A DNA stretch of 64,000 bases, from contig CM012955.1 in the NCBI GenBank assembly GCA_000181795.3, positions 1,861,297 to 1,925,296 of the forward strand, given 5' to 3'. This stretch comes from Trichinella spiralis (Eukaryota; Nematoda; Enoplea; Trichinellida; Trichinellidae). The position numbers and the translations under genes were made by a program. Positions within the stretch are counted from its first letter, which is position 1, and every line of letters begins with the position of its first letter. The notes under the pieces are model-generated. The model was not told the origin of the DNA and made no database searches. It was given only the letters and a program-made list of their open reading frames with translations. This document shows positions 12,101 through 23,242 of this stretch, piece by piece.

Positions 12101-15100
12101 ACAAATAATAATGATAATGCTGCTGTTGCTGACTGCGATGATGGTCGTGACAGAAAAATCTTACTGTATCGTCGCTCTGTTCTCTAGCCAACACACTACT
12201 GCCGTCGACACCGGTCCCATAAGCGCTTAAGAAATGTGACACCAAGCCAACCAGTTGACCGGTTTTCCAGAAACAGCCTCCGGCGTTCCAATGCGCCGAA
12301 TTCCGTCCACCACTACTACTACCACCACCACCACGACTACTACTACTACTACTACTACTACCATTACCATTACTACTACTACTACTACTACTTTTACAAC
12401 TGCTAGTACTAGTAGTACTAGCGCTATGTGCAGCAACAGAACGACAACTATGACGATAGTAGTAAATCAGATAAAATAGTAACCAATTCACCACCACAGT
12501 ACCATTATTATTACTGGCCATGACCAATTCTTCAGTTTGATAAACCATAATATTACTATCACACCACACCCAATATTCAACTGAATATAGCAAAAAATTT
12601 CTTCATCTATTCACAAACAAACAAACCACCAATTTTTTTGTCGATTGAATTATATTTTCAATTCCAATTCTTTATTTTTCTGCTTCAATACTTCTTCTTA
12701 CTTTCTGTAATTCTTTTCTTCTTATCATTTCATCATTCATTTATATTTTTCTTTTCAAATGTTTTTCATTCAAAAAAATGTACTCACATAAACAGACACA
12801 GATATTTGCAAGAAAGCAAGAAAGCGTGCGCCTACACACACACACACACCCGCAAAGATGAACTTAAATTTATAAAACAAATCGCCGTCGGGTTAAAGCT
12901 AGCTTAATATCACCAAAATGACGATGATGATGAAAATTTCATTAACAGCAAGCGAACCTAATGATCGTCAAGATTTGCAACAAAAGTGCACATTATTCAT
13001 TCTCCATTTATCATCAATTCTCCAAACTAACTGATAATAGAAAAACGGCAAACGTTTTCGTTTCAAACACACACACACACACACACAGACAAATGGCCTG
13101 CTCGTCAGTGTTGCTGATTCAGCAGTAAATGAATAATAATAATAATAATAATAAAATCCAACAAAAATGTTGTCGCATCAACGCAAGCAGTCTGAAAATC
13201 GTTGTACAGAAAAGAACAAGTGACTTCATCATCAAATGGCGTGTAGTAGTATTCTTCTGTTCAACAACATGGAAAACGAAATTCGTTTTTACACACGTCA
13301 TTTGAACCATTGAACAAACAGCTCATGCCTACCTAGTCAGTCAGCCAGCCAGCCAGCTAGCTAAATCGAGCTTTCACAGCAAACAAGCAACAACCGTTTG
13401 TTAAAGTAAGAGATGACAATTTCCAAAATTGCTCAAAACAATAACTGTGCATTTGGTAACGAAGAACAATTTTTCCACCACTTGAATTTTCAACTTGGCT
13501 AACGTCAATATACCAATAATAATAATAATAATAATAAAACAATCACGAATAAGAGCAATAAAATTAACAACAAACACATCGATGAATCAATATGGCAATT
13601 AGAAGAACAGCTGTTTTGATTCAGTAAAAATTAAACAAGCCCACTAACGTTTTAATCATTGCAACGTTCGTTCACAAAGCGAAAAGAATTCAGCCACACA
13701 ACAACCGAGAGCCCATGTAATAATAATCCTTGCATTGCCATATAAACGCGCGTGAACGCTGTTGTTAAAATTAAGTCGCTTTCATCTCGTGTTTTTTAAA
13801 ATTCTCTAAGAAATCAAATCTGTGGAGGTAAAAAATAAAATTTTTTTATATTAAAATTTCACCATTTATACAATTTCCTCTGCTTGTAACTTGAAGGTGT
13901 ACTTTGAAAAGAGGAAAATAAAAAACTGCTCAGCGCAGAGTCACAATTTCTTAAAAACCGTATTTACACAAATTTCAAAATTCAAATTGCAATATCTTCA
14001 ACTGGTATAATAAAAGAATTTCAACTCGGGAAAAATTTCCAAAGCGATCAGCAGCAGAGCTGAAAGCAAAGTAAACAATTTGAAAAGTTCACCGGTTACT
14101 CTACCCACTCACTCAATCGAGGTCTATCTCTACTTTCCTCCGACTATTTATGCAGCAATAATTAATTTTACGACAACTGCTGAGCAACCTTACATAACAA
14201 TAATAATAATAATAACCCTAATGAATTAGCTGTGGAGCTCAAATCATCCAACACTAACAAAAGTGTTGAAGAAAAAAAAAGAACATTAAACAACTTACCT
14301 GAAAATGCAAAATGATCACCCATACTAAACCCAAAATTAACTTCTCATTTCCATCCACAATGTGTTCAGGTCTCATGTTCACCAATTTCACCTGGACAAA
14401 AAATTGAAATTTAAAAAATTAAAAAATAAAAACATGATTTTTCAAACGTACATTTTCTTCGATCAAAAAGTTCAAAACTTTGGATACATTTTGAACGTGG
14501 TGAATTCTCAACAGACCTTGGTCGGGCTTCTGCAAAAAATTTCAGTGTATAAAAATTTCAACAAATCTCAACCCTAATTAACATACCAACTGCTTGCCAG
14601 TTAATAATTCGAGAACATTCAACAACAGAATGCCATCTTTCAAATCGACAAACAAATCATTGACTTTTTTAGACCTCTACAAACAAAAAAGTTTCAACTT
14701 ATTAATAATTAATTAATTCATCAGTTGTACATTTGATTTAAAGAAAAAGAACACTGCACTAACGTTTGTTTAACAGATTTGGCTAACTTTTGTTTTCAGT
14801 TTTCATGTTTGGTGAAATATTAAAATTTCATTTACAAAAAAAGTTTGAACAATGTGCACTTATCTATTTATTTATTTAATATATTCATTTCTATTTTTTT
14901 CACGAATATTCTTTCTTTCTTTTTTTTGAAAGTATATTCATTTTGAAGTGAAAAGCAATTTGATTATTATTATTATTATTATCATTCAATGAATTATGGT
15001 CACACGTTGTTGATTATTTGAATGAATTTATACATCAAAAATTTGTTCGTCTGTTTGACTTTCGTCACGAATGGTCAGCTTTGAACAAGTTCAGCCAGGC

Positions 15101-17044
15101 TATGTTTCAATGACATAATTTATCAAAATATGCTCTCTCTCTATCTTTCTCTCTTGAGAGAATACAACTTCAGCCGACCCCTCCACTTCACTGTGTGCGT
15201 GTATTGCAATCCTTCAACCCATTTTAATTTTATTTCTCAATTCGAAAACTACATCAACCTATCAAATCAGTAAACAGCTAAATTAACTGATTCTATTGTA
15301 AGCAATGAAAAAATAGAAACAAAATTCCCCGCCGTCTTTTTAAGCAAAACTGTTCTTAATCTACTGATTGAAAAAGAAAAATTCGTTCCAAATTTCACAC
15401 CGAGACAAAATTTAAAGAACAAATAAAATAAACAAAACCAGCTCAGATTGGAAAAAAATCGTGGGAAATGGTAAAAATGACAAAATAATTCTCGAATATT
15501 GTGACAACAGAAAAAAAAAAGGTTTTCCAATCAACAACGCAGACCGTGCACAAAGCGATGAATGTGCGCCCGTTGGGCCTTTTCTTTTGCTTTTCAATTA
15601 CAGAAAAGCATTACAGTATTATTAGAATTTTTCAAGTTTGAGGAAAAAAAAACAAAACTCTCTCAGATAAAGAAAACACCGCCCCCCCCCACCCTTCCCA
15701 ATAAGCAACAAGCAAGTGTCGCTTAATTTTCAAGTAAATTTTTTCACAACGCTCCAAATGCACAAAGTAGATGATGACAATTGGTGGAGGATGGATGATG
15801 TGATTCAACGTTAGAAAAATGTTTCCCATTTCTGATACAATCAACCGGCGTCGGCCGGCTGGCTGCATTAGTCATTGCTAAAGCAGTTGGAAAAATGCGT
15901 AAACAGCAGAATGACAGTCATCAGTGTTAAGTTGGTCGATTGAAAGAAAACTGCCTTTTCTTCGCCAAAGATGAAAAACCTCGCCCACCGGTTTTGGAAA
16001 TTGACATGCTTTTCATAGCTGTCGCACAAGTAAAACCAGAACAATCCAAACCTTTGCCGCCAACTGACCAACCAAACAAACACCAAAATAAAGTGATTCA
16101 ACATTTCCACATTCCACACTGGAGACAGATCAAACAATCAGCGAAACAAAAATTTTCACACTCTTCACATTCAACCACCAAATGCTCTTTCTCTCTCTCT
16201 CTCTTCTTTTTTCATATTTTTATATTAAAAAGAATTTTTTTTTCTTTTATTTAAATAAACATCTCATAATCTATCTTCATCATAGATGCCAAATCAGCCG
16301 TAAAATGAATGACAAGTGAAAAATTGAAATTTCAAAATCAAGCTGAAATATCTGTGCCGGCAGTCAGTACAGCCGCCATTTGAATGTAAGCGATGAGCCA
16401 AATTTACGTTATCAATTTCTCGTCCACTCGACACACCCAATAAATACGCATTCAAATGCAAAATTCCTTTTTCAAATATTTGTTCCACAATTGTCAACGG
16501 TCACGGAATACGAGCAAAATTCTATTATTAAATTTCTTTTCTTCTAAAAATATGTATGTCTACATTTTGAACTAAACACAGCTGCTGCTTGTTATTTGTG
16601 TTTGATGAAATTCAGAAATTATTTGCTTATCAACTTTTTGTTCAAGCTTCAACATCATCGTTTCAAGTATTTTGATGATGGAAAAATATGTCAGGGTGAT
16701 GATGACTGTTTTGTGCTTTTACACGCTTCAACCCAATTTTACTACCATTTTATCTTAATAACAAAAGTCAACAGATCGATCTTGAAAATCAAGCCAATGA
16801 CAACCGTGCTGGTCTTTCTCTTCTTCTTCTTCTTCTTCGTTAACACAACAATGAATAATAACAAACAAACAACCAAACAAACCAACCAATATGTCAACAA
16901 TATCAAAGCCAGCTTTTACAACTTGCTACGACATACATTTCATTTCTCTCTTTTAATTCCCAACACTTTCAAAAGCAAAAATTGTCAACTGTATGAATTC
17001 ATGATTATCAAAAGCTAACATTAATACTAAAAAAGTTACACGTT

Positions 17045-17104
<60 letters not shown>

Positions 17105-20100
17105 TCGACATTTCAATTGAAAGACTGCTGTTTCCACTCGATAAACACAATCATGAGCAGCAACTATTGTAGCATAATGTATATACAAACAATCAGCATA
17201 ATGCTGCAGTCGTTTCTTTACTCGAAATGCAATAATACTTCACAATATTGATGAAAATGCAGCTATCTTGGGTACTGCTTGCATTCTTCAAAATTTCTGC
17301 TTATTAAAATGAAAGAAAATAAACAAGTTCTAGAAAGATTAAGAAATTTTGACGATGCTCTCTCTCTCTCTCACTTTTCAGACAGGACAAAGCAATTTGA
17401 CAAACAAATACGCATTACTACAGCTAGTCAAGCTGCAAGAGAATGAAAAAATTTTGGTGGAAAATGTCGCAATGGAAAATGATTCGTGCATTTTGAAAAG
17501 AAGATAAAACTGAATTTTTCAACAAATAATTCATGTTTGCTGAATTGCAAAGCAAAAAAATAATGGAACAAAAACCACTTCACTTTACTAAGCAGACGAT
17601 TCTTTGAAATAACTTCTCCATTTTGTAAATAAAAAATCCCCACTACTCGAATGTGTGCCCATTTGATTTCAGATTGCTGCTGAATTTTAAATTTGAAAAT
17701 TGACAATTCCCAAATCTCATAAAAAAATATACGAAAATTGCGTAACAACAGATGCCATTTTTAAATGTTTTCATGTTGTGACAAAAAGAATTCCATTTTC
17801 CAAATCGAGCTTTCTTGCAAATTTCTTCTCACAAAATTAATGCAAATATACAGTAAATGATAAGCAGGTAAGCAATAAAAATGCAAGAAATATTTCTGTT
17901 TCAAATGAAATTTAAGTTAACAGTTTGCGGCAATGATACTGATTTGCCAATCGACGAAAACGAAACCATTCATCATTAGAAGAAATTCCAAATAATCAAA
18001 AAATAATAATAATAAATTAAAACAATATTGAAAAGGAAAATTAAATGTAATTTTCCTAGCATGAAGAGAAAATAGATGCGATGCATTTTAATTAGTACTA
18101 AATATTTGGGAAGTTATTCGTTACTGTAAATTGTACATTCGCATGCTCTTATGGTCAGAAAAAATGCACAGTCAGCGATTATGCAGTATACAATTACAGA
18201 TTACTGCGCTTCGATGTAAAAAAAACCTGTTTCAGAACATGTTTACGGCTATATGAGGTCAAACAAAGCAAAATGCTGACAGTGTTGTCGATCAGTCGAT
18301 CGTATTTACGGTCGAAAGGAAATGCTTAACTAGAATAAACAAGGATGCAAGAGTTTCTAAGATTGACAAGAATTAATTCGCCCAGAATTGACACGACACA
18401 AGGTCAAGTCAGTCATGCTGCCTTCGACCCTTCGTGAGCATTTCTGCAAAACCATTCAGCACCAACACAACAACTTGACCTCAGCAAATAAAAACGACAA
18501 CCACCAATAATGTCAATTCTGATTAATTCTTACTTTTTTGTTAATAATTTTACATTTTTCAATGCCCCATACATTGCATAAAATAGATTTTAAGTGTCAA
18601 CAAGTTACAACTTCTCATTAGTAGTTTTGATAAAACTGAATTACGATAATAATAATAATAAGAAGAAGAAGAAAAAATAAGGAAAAAAAGAAATAACTTA
18701 CGCTCTCCAACAATCGGTTCATCCATACAGTGAAGGCTTTCTTTTGAATGTTGGCGCGTTCCGCTATAATACAAATTCAAATTAATTATTTTATTTTTGA
18801 AGCAGAACAAAAAAATATTTTTAAATTATGCATAAACACAAAAATCAAATATACAAATAATGTACTCTGCATAGGAGAACTGAAGATAGCCATCCTTCAT
18901 TAATTTCTTGGTAGAGTGGATATTACATGAAGAACGCACCACCACCAGAATAATATAAATGAAAAAGCCCCAGCAAAAAGCTGTTCGAAGTTCAATTAAC
19001 GATGCTTAATAATAAATAGTACAGAGTTGAGTAACTAGTTTTCAAATAAAATTCAACCCCAAGCTAACTTAACACCAGTAAGCCAATAGAAATAACTATT
19101 CATCAGGCTAATTAATTTTTGAAAGAGTGAACAAACCGGAAGTCACAATATGCAATGCAGATAATGCAAAAACGCATTCTACAAGGCTACCGCGTATTAA
19201 ACTTTAATGACAAACCGTTGCACTGATCAACATATGCAAATTATGGTCTATCCTAATATTGCTGTCATTTAATAAAATGCAAGAAAACTTTTTAACAAAC
19301 CAGACAAAACATGAGCTAAAGTAAAACAGCAAATTTAAATGAAAAAATATTTTCGAGATTTCTCAAAAGTTGACAACAGATACTTATTATCATGCGAGCA
19401 TTAAAAGTAAATGAAGTTCATTGAAACTAATCTTTAGTAAAAACAAATTTTTTTTTATCAATTCGAAACCTTAAACTTAATTTAATACATCAGACGTGTA
19501 ATTATAGCATAAGAAACATGAAACTTGTCAAACAACATCATCATAAGCATGCGTAGAAATAGAAGCAAAAAATGCATTGGTGATAAGAATCTAGCAACAG
19601 AATAACATGTGCAAATTTCAAATTAACATAAAATGGAACACCTTTGAATGAACAATAGAGATCAATTTTATGCAACATTTATCAATAAAGCTTCTCGGCA
19701 GAAAAAAACGCATGCACTACATTCATTCGACCTTCACTAATATTTTTGTCATAAAAGAATATAAAATTTAATTAAAAAAAATAAAACTTTCGAAAAGTCT
19801 AGTATTTTTTCTTTTATTACAAATAATTTTATTATGTATTATTTAAAGTGCTGGAAAATATTTCACTTGAAAAAAAAGAAGTGTTCAAAAATTGACGTTT
19901 CGGCCTTAAATCAAATAGTAAAACTATTTTCTATTTGTCAATTGCTACTTTGTTGTTCAAATAAAAGTGACAAATTGTTCACACAAAAAGACATGACATA
20001 ATTATCGTATTACAAAATTCTCACATGATAAAATCGATCGAAAATATCAACTTGTGAAACAAATTTTAAAACAACTAAAAACTAACCACTACTGCTAATT

Positions 20101-20966
20101 GTGATAATTACCTACACTGTTAAAAATTTTGATTTAAAAAATGTACAAAAGTGTTAATTAATTAATTAATTAAAAAAATTACAATTATCTATATTAGGTA
20201 TCATATAACTATCATAATACTTAATAACTGACACAATTATATACATCTTTTAATTAATGTTTGCATATTGAGCATAAATGAAAAATAAAAATACCTTTAT
20301 TAGCAGTATTTGATTGATAAGATAATCAAATTACAAAACAAATTTAAAGTATAAAATTATTGCAAAAAACCAAATTTAAAAATTACTATACTAAACAAAA
20401 AATTACGTAGATAATATAATAAAAATATAATTAAAAAGTATTATTATAAAAAAAACAATTAAATATTAATTGAAAAAACATTAGTTATATATGCTGAAAA
20501 GAAAAAAAAATAAAAACATTTGTACAGTAGACATGTGACTTGATAATCTGTTCCTGAGTATATTTAACTAAGTGATATTGTAATTAAAACCACCCACGCA
20601 AAAACAACAACCAATGAAAAATTAGATTGCCGTAGGCCAAATCTGACCACTCAGCACGCGCGTAGTGAAGAAATGTTACTCGAAAGAAAAAACGATACAT
20701 GTAAAACAAGCGTAACCTTTGAAACGTAACGATTGAAAATGAAATTTCACAATCATTAGTAATTAAATTTGAGCCTAATTAATACTTTGGAATTAACTGA
20801 GTTTTGTAAATTTGAAAATCCTACCTTTTGCAATCGCCAAGACGGACAGCATTGATTCTTCTTCAGTAGACCCAGATTCGTTGCTAATCATCTCTGCCGT
20901 TATTTCTTCTGAATCATCGACATCGTTGGCTTGCATATTTTTATTTGCTGACAATGATGTAGACAT
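1..20966 (-). CDS. vab-10: Spectraplakin, VAB-10/plectin type (3'-truncated by window edge)
   Basis: Giant cytoskeletal linker joining actin to junctional or intermediate-filament partners; in C. elegans VAB-10A ties epidermis to muscle through fibrous organelles (family knowledge). Coding exons read on the minus strand, with phase agreement: 20966-20825, 18763-18702, 14676-14587, 14529-14452, 14391-14299, 10643-10474, 9977-9859, 9789-9701, 9626-9522, 9443-9348, 9244-8883, 8815-8647, 8573-8445, 8339-8262, 8167-6932, 6870-6710, 6631-6493, 6365-6175, 6094-5932, 5853-5770, 5689-5477, 4118-beyond 1. Domain order: acidic leader, CH1, CH2, spectrin repeats with SH3, Glu/Arg/Ala helix, plakin repeats. 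No stop is seen at the left edge, so the C-terminus is missing. The plakin-repeat ending marks the plectin-like A isoform; any exons for a B-type tail (many spectrin repeats, EF-hands, GAS2) would lie further left. An alternative first exon lies at 11553-12548. Confidence 0.95.
3240..4118 (-). other. vab-10: Glu/Arg/Ala-rich charged helix (single alpha-helix or coiled-coil linker)
   Basis: About 290 residues built almost entirely from units like [15 protein letters not shown], with variants [19 protein letters not shown] and RRADEEARR. Dense i/i+4 Glu-Arg pairing and few hydrophobic residues favour a stable single alpha-helix over a classical heptad coiled coil. It lies between the spectrin repeats and the plakin repeats, where plectin carries its rod. 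The repetitive DNA keeps long reading frames open on the opposite strand; those are not genes. Confidence 0.85.
4701..4734. repeat. AGT trinucleotide repeat
   Basis: A near-perfect AGT triplet run within a spectraplakin intron. Confidence 0.9.
5041..5088. repeat. ATC and AAC trinucleotide repeats
   Basis: Adjacent ATC and AAC triplet runs inside the intron before the plakin-repeat exon; they create long spurious frames. Confidence 0.95.
7396..7566 (-). other. vab-10: SH3 domain inserted in a spectrin repeat
   Basis: The segment [20 protein letters not shown], then a linker with WRVQF and ending VPS-like [12 protein letters not shown], matches the atypical SH3 found inside the plakin domain of spectraplakins, where a KDDEC-type RT loop is typical. 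It lies within exon 8167-6932. Confidence 0.85.
9314..9345. repeat. ATA trinucleotide repeat
   Basis: About ten ATA triplets, beginning three bases downstream of the GAG|GTTTAT donor at 9348 (minus strand). Confidence 0.9.
9701..10643 (-). other. vab-10: CH2 actin-binding domain, three exons
   Basis: Exons 10643-10474, 9977-9859 and 9789-9701 encode the second CH domain: [38 protein letters not shown] split across the first intron, [23 protein letters not shown] and [29 protein letters not shown] is the family signature of spectrin/plakin CH2 domains. The intron from 9860 to 10473 parts of the gene (9978-10473) holds nothing else I can support. Confidence 0.94.
10644..11552 (-). other. vab-10: Intron between alternative first exon and CH2
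   Basis: About 0.9 kb without supportable coding sequence. It includes an 18-bp perfect palindrome at 11071-11088 in a locally GC-richer patch. Confidence 0.65.
11071..11088. promoter_or_regulatory. 18-bp perfect palindrome with everted GGTCA half-sites
   Basis: CGGTGACCATGGTCACCG reads the same on both strands. It contains TGACC-AT-GGTCA, an everted pair of the nuclear-receptor core half-site GGTCA. A regulatory role is inferred only from sequence and position, inside the intron downstream of the alternative first exon. Confidence 0.3.
11553..12548 (-). CDS. vab-10: Alternative first exon: membrane-anchored spectraplakin N-terminus
   Basis: A 332-codon exon starting [14 protein letters not shown] at 12548 and ending RRLVK at donor AAA|GTAAAC (11553), phase 0. 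The next downstream exon, CH2 at 10643, also begins in phase 0 (VSEPWHEVE), so splicing gives a continuous frame. Two hydrophobic stretches are visible: [14 protein letters not shown] near residues 19-32 and a longer one, [17 protein letters not shown], followed by basic [14 protein letters not shown]. Between them lies a Ser/Gly-rich linker, and after them a Gln/His/Gly-rich region and a basic tail rich in Arg and Ser. An acceptor-like TTTTGCTATATTCAG lies just upstream (exon from about 12580), suggesting trans-splicing or an upstream leader exon. Membrane-anchored N-termini are known for mammalian dystonin; homology to those is not claimed. The exon lies after CH1, so this isoform would carry CH2 only. 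Confidence 0.7.
12317..12400. repeat. vab-10: Trinucleotide repeat tract encoding poly-Ser/Gly
   Basis: ACT/ACC/CCA-type triplets on the plus strand encode the Ser- and Gly-rich linker of the alternative first exon on the minus strand. Repeat length is a multiple of three, so length changes would keep the frame. Confidence 0.85.
14677..18701 (-). other. vab-10: Large intron inside CH1
   Basis: About 4 kb of AT-rich DNA with no supportable exon on either strand. It contains a long GA dinucleotide tract (17048-17101) and several short A/T-rich tracts. The open frames here are low-complexity and have no recognisable domain or splice framework. Confidence 0.7.
17048..17101. repeat. GA dinucleotide microsatellite
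   Basis: About 54 bp of uninterrupted GA within the CH1 intron of the spectraplakin; a shorter TC run lies near 17355-17372. Confidence 0.95.
18764..20824 (-). other. vab-10: Spectraplakin intron 1
   Basis: About 2 kb, very AT-rich, with runs such as repeated TTAA near 20156-20175. I see no exon, RNA gene or mobile-element signature. Confidence 0.7.
20825..20966 (-). CDS. vab-10: First coding exon of the two-CH spectraplakin isoform
   Basis: Encodes an acidic leader starting [10 protein letters not shown] and ending LAIAK plus one base; the donor is AAAAG|GTAGG and the phase matches the next exon at 18763, which starts the CH1 domain with [16 protein letters not shown]. The ATG directly abuts a strong acceptor (TTTTTTCCAG|ATG). 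The message is therefore either trans-spliced with a spliced leader at this site or spliced from an upstream non-coding exon. The acidic stretch [10 protein letters not shown] is not a known domain. Confidence 0.8.
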
Positions 20967-20999
20967 CTGGAAAAAACTGTAACATATAAGTGAAAATAA

Positions 21000-21780
21000 A
21001 AATAAGATGACGCGTTGCCACGCCCGCGGTGTGTCATGTCGACAAGACGATTTCGACGGAAGTGGGTTCGTAAAATGTCAGCCCCAGATTTGGTGGAGAA
21101 GAAACGATACGTGCGGCTCGAAGCGGACGCTACTGGCGATGCAAACGCGCGAAGCGCGTCCAACCGGAAAACAAGCTACAAAGCGAAATACGGGCAGCGT
21201 GAATAAGCCGAACACACTGCACGCAGCGTGGCACGTATTTCACCGGCAGACTGTTTACCCACAGGCGGGCGCGCATAGACATACACATACACACACACAC
21301 CCACACACATACGCGCGCGTACGGGCCTACGGGCGGTCGGGCGAACACACACACGACACAACCATGACAACGGCTGCGGCCCCCAATATTCGTATGCTGC
21401 CATACACAAACCGCAGACATTACTATGGAACATACGGGTCACGACCTTGCACCATAGACGACTACCTAAAACAAAAAAAAAAAACAACTAATAAACAACT
21501 AAGCAAAACCGTTCGTCATTTCCGCTTCTTTCCGAACTTGGCCACAATCGACAACCACTACTCGCGTTTAAGTCGAAAAAATAAAAATATTTTTTTAATA
21601 ATTAAAAATTTAATAAAGAAAAAAAACATAAATCAGTTTTTATTACCGTCGGTCGAAGCTGGCGACGAGGGCGCGACCGAACGAAGCGTCGAACGAAAGT
21701 GCCACCGCGCGCGACGAGCACAAACAACCAGAGTGAACGGCGCACCCGATGGACACAGCCAGGTTGGTCACTAACTGCAC
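21000..21780. promoter_or_regulatory. GC-richer 5' region upstream of spectraplakin
   Basis: A roughly 0.8-kb block with many CG dinucleotides, a CA repeat with CGCG runs (21281-21360), and clearly higher GC than its surroundings. It lies immediately upstream of the first coding exon on the minus strand and is a plausible promoter or 5' leader region. Open frames on both strands here have composition-driven content and no recognisable domains. Confidence 0.4.
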
Positions 21781-23205
21781 TCAAGTACCTACTGTAACAT
21801 TTGGGGAACATTTGCATAATGCCTGTTGAAAAAAACAAATGAGCAACCAAAAAAAACAACTGCCTTCAAATTACACTCACAAATAGTACCTGTTTACTTT
21901 TCGAAATCGACCCGAGAAAAATGAACACTCCTTCTACGTCAAATTAACATACATCGGTGAAAAATATGACAACGCGACATTATACTGTCGGTGCAAAAAA
22001 TATATATATATTGGATTTAGTCTGAAAAATTTAATTGAAAATAATTTTTCTATCCAAACAACACTACAAAAGTGAAGGACGTTCATCTCGTCAGCCGGGA
22101 CAATTTTCAACAAATAATGTAGTGGTTAATTTTGGCTTCAAAAATAATTTCCGCTCGTAAATTGTGAAAATTTTGAAATTTGAATGCAAATTTTCCACTA
22201 AACATTCGTCGAACTTCGACAAAGTACAGTACAGGCGAATTTTGAATTTGACCTTGAAATGGGGAAAATGAAACATTGGCACGTCGAAAATAACTTAATT
22301 TCACGATTACATGCCACAGTGTACGGTAATTCGGAAAATATTTTTTTATGCAAATTTCAAGCCCAATTATGAATCATATTTTGGGGAAAAATAAGAAAAA
22401 AAATTATAAACACATAATTGATTGAGAAGGAACCAGTTTTGATAATTTCAACTCGTAACCTGCGGAAACAACAACCAACAAATTTACTTGTACATCAAAA
22501 ATTTTGAAAAAAATACTTATTAAATAATATTATTGAAAAAAAATATAAATATTTATTTTTTGATTTATTTTTTCAAATATTTTTTTGAGAATTAATCCAT
22601 GCCAGAGATGAGCATCGTTCGGATCGGTGCGACACGTTCAACTGCAGCCAATCTACCTACCATATTCGCACTGCTTATCTATGTTTTTCATATGAAAATT
22701 TTTTTAATAATATTTTTAATCAATTACTTTTTCTCAAATTAAAACTGACACCACAATATTGACGTTGATTACCGCAAGCAGTGTTCAACTAGTCGAAAAG
22801 GTACACGAATAATAACCAATGTATCATGTATATATATACACTGGAGAAGTTGAAAATTTTTTTAATAATTACTTCATTCATTGAACTGTTTGAAATTTTA
22901 TTACTAATATATTTTACCGGTCTAACATACTGTAGAGCAACGTGAAAAACGTTTCGTTCAAAAACCACTTCCCGATTGTTGCTTGACAAAGCTGTCCCGA
23001 GCGTTCATCCAAAAATAACTACATCACTTGGAATTATTAATTATTATTTTTTGAACTTTTTGTTAAAATATAAGAATCCAACTTTTTATTGATTCCATCC
23101 ATTCAAGTTTGCATTTCTTTTTTTTAAATAATACACGAATGAACAATGTTTTGCACAGATAAAGTTCGATTTTTTTCATCATTTTCTTGAAAATGATCTT
23201 CTGCT

Positions 23206-23242
23206 GTCGTGCTTAGTATAGAAGTGTCGTGCTTAGTATAGA
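23206..23242. repeat. Two-copy 18-20-bp tandem repeat
   Basis: GTCGTGCTTAGTATAGAA occurs twice back-to-back, separated by GT. It is a small tandem duplication with no evident function. Confidence 0.8.

Larger units (their letters stand above)
14299..18763 (-). other. vab-10: CH1 actin-binding domain, four exons
   Basis: Exons 18763-18702, 14676-14587, 14529-14452 and 14391-14299 encode a complete first calponin-homology domain. Hallmarks are [12 protein letters not shown] (opening helix), [48 protein letters not shown] and VWVIILHFQ at the end. All four join in frame. A 4-kb intron separates the first CH1 exon from the rest. Confidence 0.93.

Noticed and set aside
12227-12479. Poly-Val and poly-Thr frames
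   Set aside because: These are alternative readings of the trinucleotide repeats that encode Ser/Gly on the minus strand.
15868-16254. Open frames within the CH1 intron on both strands
   Set aside because: They are low-complexity or Phe/Ser-rich, with no domain, no splice framework, and no agreement with the spectraplakin frame.
21007-21774. 255-codon plus-strand frame in the GC-rich island
   Set aside because: It is driven by composition and a CA repeat (His-Thr runs), has no domain, and ends in an AT-rich lysine/asparagine stretch. The island is better explained as the 5' region of the minus-strand gene.
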